64,000 bases of DNA, from positions 671,501 to 735,500 of the forward strand of contig JAYKKM010000204.1 of assembly GCA_035772405.1 (NCBI GenBank), written 5' to 3'. A program made the translations under genes and the position numbers. The number at the start of each line of letters is the position of its first letter. The first letter of the stretch is position 1. This DNA comes from Chrysogorgia sp. JL179-B06 (Eukaryota > Cnidaria > Anthozoa > Scleralcyonacea > Chrysogorgiidae). This document shows, in pieces, positions 48,376 to 59,899 of the stretch. A model generated the notes under the pieces. That model was not told the origin of the DNA, did not search any database, and saw only the letters and a list, made by a program, of their open reading frames with translations.

Positions 48376-49009
48376 ATCTGGATAACAAACAGATTGGTGG
48401 TATTCTAAGTAATAAAATAGAAGGCAATATTCAAACTTGTGTACTGTTTTACTACTAGCTGTAGAAGAAAATGTTAATTGCACCCTTAATGAGAATTAAC
48501 ACAAGAGTTGGTTGAGCAGCATTATGAGGCATGGGTGCATCAGGGCTCGTATCACTTGGGTCAATAACATCATCTGGGATTAGCAAGAATAAAATGCTAA
48601 GTGGGTCCTTGCCTCTTAATGAGATACCAATGAATAACTACTAGCCCAGCTAAGCAAAGTGCCAGTAATTTTCAATCCATATGTTATCACGATGTTCAAT
48701 TTTCAATAATTTTCAATAATTTTTTTAAATGTTTAAACATTACTGACTATAGCCTAAAATGCAGAGTAAATGTTATATCATTAAATAAATGTGTATTTCT
48801 AAGGCGTTATTCTCATAAAACCTCATATGTATGATAATGTCCAGGTGTAGAGTGTTCATTAGAGTGTTCATCTTGTGTGATTAGAGTCGTACTCTAATAG
48901 CAACAAACATATTGACTTAATACGTAGACATATTGAATTGTTGAGTTCTGGAAAAATAAAGAAGACAATATTTAATCAATATTTTGAATGGTCATGAAGC
49001 AACATTAAA

Positions 49010-49275
49010 ACCTAATGATGGTTATATCGAACCAGATTCTGGGTACACACAACCATGGAGCTTTAAACCAATTTGGGGTCTACTTTCAAACTTGAGTTAC
49101 TAAAAAGAGTTCCTACTTCCTGGTAATCATGTTTATACTGTGCTAATCTCAATAATTCACAATTGAAACTCCATTATTAGTCTCAATGGTTATATCGAGC
49201 CAGATTCTTGATACACACAACAATGCTGCTTTAAACCACTTTGGGGTCTACTTTCAAACTTGAGCTACTGAAAAA
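49010..49275. repeat. Diverged tandem duplication (period about 170 bp)
   Basis: ggttatatcga.ccagattct...acacacaac...ctttaaacca.tttggggtctactttcaaacttgag occurs at about 49018-49103 and about 49188-49272. Confidence 0.75.
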
Positions 49276-50562
49276 ATGTTTAATAATAATAATCAAGTTT
49301 ACAATAGCTATCATGTTTACATGTACATTGTACTGATTTTTGAAAATAATTGCAAGACACCTACGTAGGTAAGGGCAACCCCACAATAACATATCATTGA
49401 CAGATATTACCCAGTGCAAAATGTTTATATACATACCAACTGGCTCTGTCTGTAAAGCCTTGATAATGCTGAAACCAGTTGACTTCTCCGAATTGAGCTG
49501 TACAGCTGTACATACAGTCATACTGGCCTGTGGGTAAGAGGTGGTAGACTGTGATGAACAACAAACTGTTTCCTATGATGAGAATCACACTATTACATCT
49601 CTAGACACCCCACACAAAATAAACATTTCTTTGAAAAACATTTCCAGCTTTCTGTTTGGCTAGAACTGTACGATTTACAAAAACAAACACAATCATTGGC
49701 TGTGGCTTAAAATCTGCTCCAAATACTAAAATTGATGATCAGTGGTGTAACTAGGAATTTTTAAAAGGAAGTGGAAGTATTACGATTTTCCAGCACGTGA
49801 GCATGGTCATGTGGGTGTGGTTATGTAGGTGTGGCCACATAGCAAAATGCCGTATTTACTCACTAATTGATAAAACATTAAAACATTTATACTCATGTCT
49901 TATAAACATAAATTCATCTTAATCGGTCTTAAATTTTGCAGTCTTTGCATTTCACATTAGCAAAAAAAAGGTCAAAATTGGTACTGATTATCATACACAA
50001 TGTCGCAATTTAATTTATCTCGAAAGCTCACATGGAAATTTCCGACAGGGAATCAGAATTATCCGAATTGATATTATATTATCAAAACGTTGACAGTCTT
50101 TCATATTAAATTAAAATATACCTTTTCACACGTACCTTGAGTTGCTAATTACTTTCGAAGTTAAATACTGCACCATTCCAAGCTCAAGTAGCGTCTTCTC
50201 AGACACTAGAGGATGGTTGTGGGATTCCATTTTCTGTTACATACACGTCTCTAGCGAAATTATTTACCGTTTTGCTTGAAAGCGTTGCACCTTTCAAGAC
50301 AGATTATGCCGATTTTGGCACCGCGCAGCGCTCGGATAGCTTCTTTTTGGTATGGTAATCAACTTTTCAACATGCAGGCACTCTGTATAGGATAATGGCC
50401 AAGCTCCGAGGCTTATTGGAAATAATAGGGACCTTTAGCAAGTCGCGTTTTCGGACGACGGCAACGTCGAGAACGAGTAAGCCTGGGCAAACAAACAACG
50501 CCGTTCCCGCTAAAATTTAAGTGCTTTAGCTGTATTTTCCAGCGACAGCTGCATCCCGAGAG

Positions 50563-50949
50563 ATGTCATCGTTTAAGGATTTGCGTGAATTGCTTGTACT
50601 TTCCTACGACAGCAAATTTATTTCTGACGAAGAATTTTGCTTTCTTCACGACACTTTTCAATCCAAAAACCCAGATTTTTCGTACGACGGCTACCCTCCA
50701 TTTGTTCTCGATGATATAGAAGAGGCAGAATGCAAAGCCGAATTTCGTGTGGAAAAACGAGATTTACCTCGTCTTCTGGAAGCTTTGCAGCTTCCACCAA
50801 GGTTTACATGTCAGCAGACAATTTCTAAGTACATAAACCATTTTTACGAAGGGTATTCACGTTCTCGTAATATAGTAGACACATATGTTATGTATTTTGA
50901 CTCGCTAATTCCAAATCTGTTTTCAGAATTGAAAACGGTTATATATTGA
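50563..50949 (+). pseudogene. Harbinger DDE transposase, N-terminal part only
   Basis: From ATG: LRELLVLSYDSKFISDEEFC, YDGYPPFVLDDIEEAECKAE and FRVEKRDLPRLLEALQLPPR match the N-terminal region of HARBI1-type transposases (acidic 'LDxMxDAECxxEFRVxKxDLxxLxxAL'). After about residue 87 the homology stops and the frame runs into a unit (ISKYINHFYEGYSRSRNIVD...) that is repeated downstream. The nuclease core is absent, so no activity is expected. Confidence 0.75.
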
Positions 50950-51300
50950 TCGAGATATTCAACATAATATTCGACGAAGTGACCGCTTTCTACGTACATA
51001 AACCATTTTTACGAAGTGTATTCACGTTCTCGTAATATAGTAGACACATATGTTATGTATTTTGACTCGCTAATTCCAAATCTGTTTTCAGAATTGAAAA
51101 CGGTTGAATATTGATCGAGATAATGTTCAAAATAATATACGATGAAGTGACCAGTTTATAATCGACTAATTTCGAAGTACATAAACCGTTTTTACGAAGG
51201 GTACTCACGTTCTCGTAATATAGTAAACGCGTATGTTATGTATGTTGACTCGCTAATTCCAAATCTGTTTTCAGAGTTTAAATCGGTTAAATATTGGCCG
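50823..51300. repeat. Three direct repeats of about 125 bp inside the Harbinger element
   Basis: Units at about 50828-50952, 50992-51115 and 51170-51300 share agtacataaacc.tttttacga, ttctcgtaatatagta.ac and tgactcgctaattccaaatc. The first unit forms the tail of the transposase ORF. The repeats replace the place where the DDE core should be. Confidence 0.85.
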
Positions 51301-51836
51301 AGATAACGTTCAAACATTTCTTCGACAAAACAGGCTTTTGGAAATTGTGAATTTTTGCAAAACAGAAATACACGGCCACGGCGTGCGAGGTCTGGGCACC
51401 ATGTTTGGAGAAATTCCCGTAGGGGGGTAGAAAAGGCGGGCGAGGGGATTATTGCGAATTCGTATTTCTAGTTATATTGTGATTGCACATTAATTTCATC
51501 TGTTAGTAGTCTATGCAGTATATAATTTCCAGAAACAATTTTAAGAACACCATTAAGAACATCTTCAGGCTGATTTTGCAGAAAGCTCCCGATATATAAG
51601 AACAAAATCAGCCTGAATCGAAAATCGCGTGTTCTTTTATGCGGGTTTTTACTGTATTACACATGAAGAATTGTGTCAGATCAAGTGTATATACAATAAA
51701 ACTGAAATAAACCATTTTTCAAAATCAAATGGTAAAATATTGCTAACTTAAAAGTCAGAACGGTGATAGCAACTAAAATTAACTTGATAAATATACCTGT
51801 TGAGAGTATTATTATGTACGTCTATTAGTTCTGATC

Positions 51837-52460
51837 TTACTGTGGAATTATCTTTTGCAGCAAGGCTATCAGCATTTGGTTTTGTTGCAACTGTTGTTGA
51901 GATTGTTGTTGGAAAGCTTGCATCTGTTCGTTCTGGGTCTGTACTAGCTGCATCATCTGTTGTTGCTGTAAAAGTTGTTGTTGCAACTGTTGATCTTGTC
52001 TTCTTACTGCTAACTCTTCTTGGGCCTTTCCCTTAAAAATTCTACTGCATTTCCAACACTTCTTGTTTTTATTTCCTTTTTTCCATCCACACCAGTGTCT
52101 CTCTTTCTCTTTTTTGTTTCTCCTAATCGCTCCAATGTTTTTTTCCTGGCATCTTCTGCTGCCTCTTTGTCTGCTTTGACATTCACACTCACACTTACAC
52201 TCTATTGCTGCAGCTTCCTCTTTCTCGCTAAGCTCCTCTATTAGCTGTTCTTTTTCATCAGGTTCTTTCACTTCAATGCCAGTTGCCTCCTGCTCCTCGC
52301 GTCTTTTCTTTTTGAACTTACTCTGTAGTAAATTCCATCTATCTCTTGTGCCCCTCTTATCTTTGATTCGGAAAGTTACTGCTTGCGTGGAATTCAGTTT
52401 CTCGGTAATTTCATCCCAAATTTTGCCCCTCTGTGCTACCCTTTTTGGAGTGGAACACAT
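51837..52460 (-). CDS. Myb/SANT-like DNA-binding protein of the Harbinger element
   Basis: 207 codons from ATG at 52460 to a stop at about 51837. The N-terminus is RVAQRGKIWDEITEKLNSTQ and RIKDKRGTRDRWNLLQSKFK, the second and third helices of a Myb/SANT-like domain (W...W spacing), though the first helix appears lost, so the true start may be an upstream exon. A Glu/Lys-rich linker and a long Gln-rich C-terminus (QQQLLQQQQMMQLVQTQNEQ) follow. In this superfamily the Myb-like protein helps import the transposase and bind the ends. The ORF is undamaged although its partner is not. Confidence 0.7.
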   Translation of the reverse strand: MCSTPKRVAQRGKIWDEITEKLNSTQAVTFRIKDKRGTRDRWNLLQSKFKKKRREEQEATGIEVKEPDEKEQLIEELSEKEEAAAIECKCECECQSRQRGSRRCQEKNIGAIRRNKKEKERHWCGWKKGNKNKKCWKCSRIFKGKAQEELAVRRQDQQLQQQLLQQQQMMQLVQTQNEQMQAFQQQSQQQLQQNQMLIALLQKIIPQ

Positions 52461-53515
52461 CAGTAGCTAACAATTATCTTAAGAATATCAGATCATGTTC
52501 TTTGGTCCAATCCATAACGACTCTGGAAATAAAGAAAACAAAACATTGACGACCCATACTAAAATGCATACAAATAAAGATTGAAATACTTAATTAAACA
52601 TTTAAAATATTTGCACTTTATACACACGGTAATAGAAGGTCCAGTAAACTTCTAACAGGAATGTGAATATTGCAAGTGACTCATATAATATATCGTACAA
52701 ATGAATGTTTACAACGTTTGTATTTATCAATTTCTATTCTGAACTGGCTGAACATTATAAGCCATTCGAATCGAGGAAAATCCAACGAAAAATATTGGTA
52801 AGTGAAGAGGATTTTGCATCACATCACACTTGTATTGTATTTTCTTCACGAATTATTAATTTTATGAATAAATATACTTACGGAGCTTTCTTATTCGGAG
52901 TGCAACTGGAGGCTGTCTGAGATGCCATGGCTGTGCAAATCCTGCAAAGTATAAGAACCCAAAACATTGTTTTTATATCACATCAACACAAACTTATCAT
53001 GCAATGTGAAGAATTTGATGATATTCACAATTGCTTTCTTCCAGGGAGATCACACCAATCTACAAATTCGAGGCAAAATAAAAGAAATAATACTCACGTT
53101 TTCGCTGCGACGTCAAAACGATAAATCTCACGTTGGAGCGGGGAGCACGACGGCATCATTCTGAATTTGCGCATGCTCAGTGCATTAAAGGAAGTAAATT
53201 TTTAGTTCCGGTTGCCGTTGCCAGTAAGCGACTTGCTAAAGGTCCCTAATATTGGGGGGCGCCTGGCCCCTCTGCCTCCTACGCCCCTGATTTAGATTAC
53301 GAAATCGATGCAATGTTTCCCATTGCCACCAAATATAGGTTGAAGCCCTAACTCAATTTGTCACTTAATTAATGTCTCTATGTAGGACTCAAGATGCTGA
53401 AGATGAAGATGATCTCCGATTGAATCAGCACTTTTTTGTTGTCTCAGCAGAAAGAACATGTACATTATGCAATAATTAACAAAGGACATTACCAATTAGC
53501 GCCGGAGTTTAACCT

Positions 53516-54410
53516 TTGACATATAACAAACAAGTGGTTCAGATGAGTGTCAAACAGCGAGAAACGCATTTCAAAAAATTTCATTGCAAGATATCAAAAG
53601 TGGCAGATGACGAAAATACCTGCAATGCCGATGCAATTGTCTGTCCTGGCCAACAACCTTCCCAAAAGATCCAACTCTATCGACATCGAAAATGCCGTTG
53701 TGAGATCAGTAGCAACTGCTGTTTTGAAGTCCATATTTCAAAATCAGAGAAACTGTTGAATAGCAAAGGCTCGGTTGTCAGAAGGTCGTGTTGCATTTGT
53801 CATAGAAAACGAAACCTCCAAAAGGTCGTACAACGTCTTACTATCGAAAAGTGGAAAGCTAACTGTGAAGCTTGTCCAGGGTGGAAAGTATCCAAGATAT
53901 GCGCACATGCAGGGGTTGCAGCAGAGAAAACTGGTACCATATCCGAGTACATGCATGGCGGTGAGAGAAAGGTCCTACCTGCATGAATGGCACAAGTCTC
54001 GTCATGTTTGATAACAATGGGGCTGGCAAAAAGGGCGGGAAAAGGGTGGTTAGAACAGCTAATCAACTACCAGCAACAATGAGGATTGATGGGCCATTCA
54101 TATCAGCGATTCTGTCATCTTCGGGTCTTTGTGTACCCAGTGTATCAACACTTTCCCAAGCTTCGTCATCAGAGCTGTTCCTGTATCTGCACTGAATATA
54201 GCAATGGGGACTTTTGTCATGCAATTATTGCAGTTTTGTCCTCAATTGGTGCGATCTTGCTATGGTTGTACCCAAACCTTAAAGCCCACAGGCATTATTG
54301 CCAGTCCACCATATGATATTTTGGTCATTGTTTTGAGAATGAACAGGGACTATCAGCCATCTTCTAATAATGAAATTCTGTTCAAAGAAGGAAATGTTGA
54401 ATACTGATCG
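53516..54410 (+). pseudogene. SWIM-type zinc-finger protein remnant
   Basis: Frames alternate. 53516-53950 has KSEKLLNSKGSVVRRSCCIC, then VQRLTIEKWKANCEACPGWK and VSKICAHAGVAAEKTGTISE: the C-x-C ... C-x-H of a SWIM finger (CEAC...KICAHA). After a shift, 53983-54100 has a Gly/Lys-rich linker (NNGAGKKGGKRVVRTANQLP), and 54190-54410 gives LLQFCPQLVRSCYGCTQTLK and IIASPPYDILVIVLRMNRDY. The segment order matches a protein group repeated in cnidarian genomes (SWIM finger, basic linker, Cys-rich end). At least two frameshifts; non-functional. Confidence 0.55.
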
Positions 54411-55660
54411 CTTCTCCCTAGCTAATGTTTAGCCTTTATTTATATTTTGTTTGTTATGTTATGTGCATTACTGTTTGTGTCTTTTTAAGAAGATAATGTA
54501 AAATGTAATGCCCTCTAGATAAGCAAGTTTTCTTTTGGGGTAAACGTGGATCGAAATAAATTTAAAATTTAAAAAAAGGGGGGGGGAATAAATGTTTATT
54601 TTCACATCAATGCGAAAGCATCAAAATGAAGCAATAGTATTTTGATCCTTGTACAACAGGTATCAAGTTTACTAGCACAATATTTAAAACCAGAGCGCCA
54701 ACAACTTTTAAGAGGAATTTGGTTTGCAACTTTAAGTTCAGTTGATATCATTAGCATTATTTTTAGAACAATAGTATTACTGTTTTGTTGTTTTATTTGA
54801 ACGTGTATGTTTCATTCATTTTTTATGACCTTTACACGGTAGGGAAACGGTTCCAATAAAAAGCAACAGTTACAACAATTTCTTCCATGTATCGGTCCTT
54901 TTCTATCTGTTCCAATTTAGGAACATTTGAAACCATCATTCTTTTTATCGAAGCCATTCTATGTTTTTACCCTTGTGTAAATGGCCTTGTATATTTTACA
55001 AAAAAACTTTAAGTTGTGTATATTTAATCGGTATAGAGCATTAGGCCAAAAATAGTTTTCTGCTTCTGGTCAGCTCCAAAGTTGATGTGGTGACATGTTT
55101 CTTTTTCTAAATATTCCTATAATAATCAGGAATACCCACATTGCCAAAGTGTTTTTCAGTAAGGTCCTGTAATACATCACAAGATTACGTTACATTATGT
55201 TAAGTTACATTACATTAAGTCACATAACAAGTTACATTACATTACTATTATAAATTGTACAATATGCTTTCACATACACTTGAAACTAATTAAATTGGTG
55301 TTTTTTCAGTTCACTTTTAAATATTGTTAGCGAGTTTGTGCTTCTTGTTTTATTGTCCAAGTTATTAAAATCCACTGATGCGTGATAAATCAGTTTTTGT
55401 TTTCCCCAGTTTGTGTTAACTTTAGGTAAATGTAGGTTGTTGTTCTAAAATATTTATGAATGAATATAAAATATTTCTAATTAGTTCAAAGTCCAAATCT
55501 ATTAAACCGTTAATACATTTAAATATATATGGTGTCCAGTTAATCGTTTTTAAGGCTTCGGTTGAGAGGAGGAGAGTGGTGTAGCATCAAGTACGAGTTT
55601 AGCAGCTTTATTTTCTATAATTTGTAGAGAGTTCATTAATATCGAAATAATTCTTATAAA
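54411..55660. other. Non-coding; simple repeats
   Basis: AT-rich with a G8 run at 54578-54586 and a block of gttacattacatta-like pentamer repeats at 55185-55250. No gene supported. Confidence 0.5.
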
Positions 55661-55672
55661 TAAAAACGAGTT

Positions 55673-56880
55673 ATGCATCGTTGGTTGAAGAGAAAGAAAA
55701 GATTACAAAGGCATTACAAAACAGACAATGGGAGATTAAAGAAGAAGAAGGGCCACAAGTTATGGAAACAGAAGAGTGACAACAAAGCAGAACAAGAACG
55801 AAACGAAGACTGTGCCAGGCAAGAACAACAAGAAGAGTATGAAGACAATGAAGACAATGAAGATAGGAGCAATAATGGGGAATACAATGAAGATAGGAGC
55901 AAGAATGGATAATATGGCAAGAGGAATTGGAAGTAGAGATAAGAGTGACCGAAAAGAGGCTTGAGATGGAAAACCAGGCAGTCAACAACAGCGAAACAGC
56001 CTTACTTGAAATCATCTTTCAATGGCACGGCAGTCGACTGGATTCGATTTGAAAACATGTTCACATCCCATGTGGCCAAGAAACCGATAAGCGACGAGGA
56101 GAAATTTGGGTATCTACTAGTGATGGTGAACACAAAGGTGAGAGAAAATCAGCAACCTAAAACCAAGCACTTCAGGTTATAAAACTGCATGGGAATGGCT
56201 TTAGAAAGAGTATGACCATACAGCTTTGGTTGTGAATGCTCATATGGATGGGATAATTAACTTGCAAGTTGTCAAATCTTCAAACTACGAATGAGTAAAG
56301 GAGTTCTACGAGAAAGTCGAAATTTTGATGCTTTACAAACTCTTGGCGAAGCTGATATGCTGGAGGGTTCGTTATGTCGACACTCAATAAATTACCACAC
56401 GTCAAAGTAGATTTGGTTAGAACTGATGACAATTTGGAAAAATGGAGCGTGAAAGACCTCCTTGAGAGCCTTCAAAAATGGTTGAGAAGAAATAAAGTAA
56501 ATGACGAAATGAAAACCGGTCATGATGGTTACAAAAGAGACAAGCAATGGTTTTCCCAGAAAGGTAATTGTTGGCCACAGAAAAAGTAACTGTAAAAGTA
56601 GAGGTTGTTTCAAATGCCAAGGGAGACATCAGACCAGCCTTTGTGATACTGGATATAGCCCTTCGGATGGAGAAGGTTCACTGCCACCGATCATTCCAGT
56701 AAAAGTAAAGGGACAAACACGCTGGGCATATCTTGACACAGGCTCTGGTAGGAACTTTATATTCAGTGAAGCTATGAACAAGATGAAACTCACCCCAGTA
56801 CGGCAACAAAGAAACAATCATTACCAATATTCCATGTTGATGTAGAGTCTATTGATGGAAAGCAAGTGGAGACAAGTGAA
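55673..56880 (+). pseudogene. BEL/Pao-type LTR retrotransposon remnant (gag and protease)
   Basis: An A/G-rich stretch (55673-55960) encodes a Lys/Glu/Asn-rich leader. 55985-56170 gives a gag-like block (SFNGTAVDWIRFENMFTSHV, then SDEEKFGYLLVMVNTKVRE), typical of the DUF1759 gag of BEL/Pao. 56374-56560 continues the gag C-terminus, 56590-56640 has a zinc-knuckle-like CKSRGCFKCQGRHQTSLC, and 56660-56820 has an aspartic protease start with AYLDTGSGRNFIFSE. Several frame changes, no reverse transcriptase or LTR seen. Inactive fragment. Confidence 0.65.
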
Positions 56881-57120
56881 GTTACTGGTTCAATATTACA
56901 CAACTTAAAACATTGAGGAGACCTGGTATCAATAAATTGAAGAAAAGATATGAACACACCAAGGAGTGTACATGGACCACAGTTTATTGGTTCCCAGTTT
57001 AGCCATGATACTTTGTGTGCTATCAGCAACACTTTGCCCACATAATGTTGCCATAATTTTAACCTAGTAAATAAAACAAATATCCCATTGATGCTCTGCC
57101 AATTTTCGGGCAAATTTGAC

Positions 57121-57280
57121 AAAAAGTTACTGTCAGAATTACCATTTTTTTCTTGTAAGCTTCATCTTCCAGCTTCTCACAAAGGCTGTTTAGATCTTCT
57201 TCACTGTCAATGGGCTTTGCGAGAATATTAAATATCTCGTTGCCTGCAACATCTCTAGACGCACCCACTAAACCTCTCAA
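57121..57280 (-). CDS. Possible single exon, product unknown
   Basis: After an acceptor-like ttttgag, the minus frame reads GLVGASRDVAGNEIFNILAK, PIDSEEDLNSLCEKLEDEAY and KKKM, ending at a gtaattctg donor. It is helical and acidic with no known motif. Flanking exons were not found. Confidence 0.3.
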
Positions 57281-57699
57281 AAGGGATAGTGCCTTTTTTG
57301 ACTATCCAACATGGTGTCGAGTTTAACAAGCACGTTTCTTTGAAATTCTATGTAACATTAAGTAATATGAGCATTAGAACCCAGTGTGCATGGTTCAATC
57401 CATGCTGTTAGGCGTGGGGGAATTCAGCAGGACCAGGGAGTTGATGTTGGTACCCCATGCAGTGGGAAATATTACTACATGCAGGAGACTATTCGAGGAA
57501 AATTAAATAACAGCAAGCACTTGGAGGAAAGGACATGTATTTATTAGTGAAACATTTAGAAAAATCGAAGTAAAGCTTCACTTAATATGGTAAACTTTAA
57601 CATTAGAAATAATTAATTTCAATGCAGAAAATGTATCAGGAAAATTGGACGAGGTTTCATATAAATTCCGAAATGACGTCACACAGACTATCGCAGTTA

Positions 57700-57755
57700 T
57701 TATTTCTAAAACAAAGGTTTGTATCGCAGTTATTATTTCTAAAACAAAGGTTTGG
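57700..57755. repeat. 31-bp tandem duplication
   Basis: tcgcagttattatttctaaa...aggttt occurs twice in a row. The ORF across it duplicates the same residues. Confidence 0.85.
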
Positions 57756-58008
57756 GGTTAGGACTATGTTTTATATTTGGGATACTTATATGAAACGTCA
57801 GCCGGAAAATTGGACTGTGTATAATAATAATAATTATTTATTTAATGTCGGTAACGCCGGGTGTGGTTGCACGGACACCAGAGCCATAAACGTATATATA
57901 ACACTCATGATATAATACTTTCCTTGGACCATGCATAATACGACAGAAAAAGATAAGGTGATATGATAAGGTTCATTTACACAATACACTGTATACGATT
58001 ATCATTCT

Positions 58009-59352
58009 CAGGGGCGGATCTAGACTGTAGCAACTGTAGCGTATGCTACTTCCAGCAAAATAATATTTTTTGAATTTAATTAAAATTTCAAAAATATAAA
58101 ACAGTTGTCGATGAGCTCGATCATCGTTTTCTTAAATCTGCCGACGTTTTTAGCTCGTTTTTCGTGAGTTTCTGCGCACAAACCCGCAAGTTTTCCTGCA
58201 CGAACCCGCAGGTTTTGCCGGCCAGCAAAGGTTTTCTGGTGTGAAATGTTGTAGCATCGCGCACAAGGCGCTCTTGGTCACGTTGCTAGGAGGCGATGTG
58301 TTCACGATAAATCTACGACGGCTACAGTTGTGCTAAATTTAGACTGTAGCCGCTACAGTTGACTGTAGCCAACCAATCAAAATGTTGGATTTTGATCACG
58401 TTTTGCTCCATTTCGCTACACTTCCGCTACAGTTGACTGTAGCCAAACATTTTCCGATCGTCAATCTACATTTGGACTATGATGTGATCTAATAATAAGA
58501 TTGCGAGGGCTCGTTCTTTCGATCTCTATCACCATGGCGTTCAACAACGTTTTGGAAGAACTGTTGCGCGTCTTGGATGGAAATTACTCTCCAGAGGAGA
58601 AGGCCGATAAATTATCTTCTCTTACGCATCACTGTGAGAACCGTCTTACGAGACTATTTGAGAAAAATAAGGATGCAAGTGTTTATCTGTGTGGCTGCGC
58701 GGGAACTGTAACTTCGCTAAGTTAGGAGCGACGATCTTCGAGTCATGCGCCAGTGATGTAAGCGTTAGCTCATGAATAATAAACAGTTTGTCATATTGGA
58801 CTAGTGATATACAGTACTTGATATGCTAATGAGTCCGTTATTGTGTTTGTTGTGATGAAATTGGATTAATTTAACTCCTCAGTGAGTCAGTGTCGCTGAG
58901 ACATGCTGAGACCGAGTTACTATTTTTAAGTCATTTAATATATTTAACCAATGTGCCTGTGAGGTCTTATCGTACTACACATGAGCTAAAAACCATGGTT
59001 TTTAGCCGTGTTCTTTACAGTATTACACAACTCTGTTGCCTTCCCTTTGCTAGTGCTGTTTATTAAATTCATAATGTAGTACCTGTAGTTTATAGATTAG
59101 TGGGAAATGAAATTTCTGCAGTCAAATCACAATCGACTATTCATTGACAAATCAATCGACTCTCACTAGTTCAAATCTCTAGCTAAATTTTTGGTTCATG
59201 CTTGGTGTTGGATACGTTGGAAATATTGCTCAAAATGCAGGAAATGGTGTTTCCGGGGTTTAAAATTTTCTGGGGGGAATTCCTCCGTACCCCCTGCATT
59301 GGTGTCGTCACAGTTTCCGCTACAGTCAGATTTTAGGCTAGAGCCGCCCCTG
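58009..59352. mobile_element. hAT-type element with 5-bp target duplication
   Basis: Ends caggggcggatctagactg (58009) and ...ttaggctagagccgcccctg (59352) are inverted repeats of the hAT type. ATTCT directly flanks both sides (58004-58008 and 59353-59357), a 5-bp rather than 8-bp duplication, known for the hAT5 group. Inside, actgtagc and gctacagttgactgtagcc recur many times (58020-58060, 58320-58445) and form subterminal repeats. No transposase. Confidence 0.75.
58534..58725 (+). CDS. Short ORF carried inside the hAT element, unknown
   Basis: The ATG at 58534 has a good context (atcaccatggcg). The frame reads AFNNVLEELLRVLDGNYSPE, EKADKLSSLTHHCENRLTRL and FEKNKDASVYLCGCAG before a stop. It looks like the first exon of a helical protein, perhaps a captured host exon; a canonical donor is not obvious. 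No known family. Confidence 0.35.
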   Translation: MAFNNVLEELLRVLDGNYSPEEKADKLSSLTHHCENRLTRLFEKNKDASVYLCGCAGTVTSLS

Positions 59353-59899
59353 ATTCTGGCATATGTTATCATGTATGATTTGCATTAATTGTTTGTGTGG
59401 GACAATCCACGGGAAAATTTTGATGCGTGTGCAGTTTTATCACATACAGCAGAATGATAACCATATGCAAGTGTAAATAAAGATGAGCCTAATTTAGAGT
59501 TACTTACATAACATAACTAATATTATAAATAATTTAAAATGTTTCCATGAAAGACATCACAATTGATTTGATTGGCACACATAATTATTAAAAACATAAG
59601 AATAATGAAACTTCAACAATTGGTCCCCCACCCTAGGTATTAAGGCTTGCCAGTTAATAATGATAGAAACAGCACATCATTATATATATATCAGATATTA
59701 CACGTGCCCCTCATTTAAAAAGAAATACAGAACTTACATGCAGTAGTATTGCATTATGTACGCATATCCACAAACCTGCTATGGGGATTTGTGTCAGAAT
59801 TGGTAGGGTTAGGGTTAGGAATTGGCACTGGACTTGTTGTTGAATAACTTGGGATATTACATGCATCTGCCACTGTTTGTGGAAAACATCCCAAATCTA

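Larger units (their letters stand above)
50428..53246. mobile_element. PIF/Harbinger element with TAATA repeats at both ends
   Basis: Terminal inverted repeats start gggacctttagcaagtcgc at 50428, and the inverse lies at 53228-53246, followed by a less perfect ggcaacg block. TAATA at 50423-50427 and 53247-53251 is a direct duplication that includes the 3-bp target usual for the family. It contains a truncated DDE transposase start on + and a Myb/SANT-like gene on -, the standard two-gene layout, but the DDE domain is missing. Confidence 0.82.
49740..53289. mobile_element. hAT-like element hosting a PIF/Harbinger insertion
   Basis: The left end cagtggtgtaactagg (49740) and right end gcctcctacgcccctg (53289) are imperfect inverted repeats of the hAT type (cag.gg.gta). 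The flanks ttgatgat and atttagat are only half alike, so the target duplication is decayed or the pairing is wrong. Once the Harbinger element (50428-53246) is removed, only about 730 bp of non-coding sequence remains, as in hAT MITEs. The gggggcgcctggcccc stretch near the right end is typical of this group. Confidence 0.6.

Noticed and set aside
53732..54066. Minus-strand ORFs of 70-88 codons
   Set aside because: Shadows of the SWIM-finger frames on the plus strand.
55671..56015. Ser/Leu-rich minus ORF of 114 codons
   Set aside because: Antisense of the purine-rich leader of the BEL/Pao remnant.
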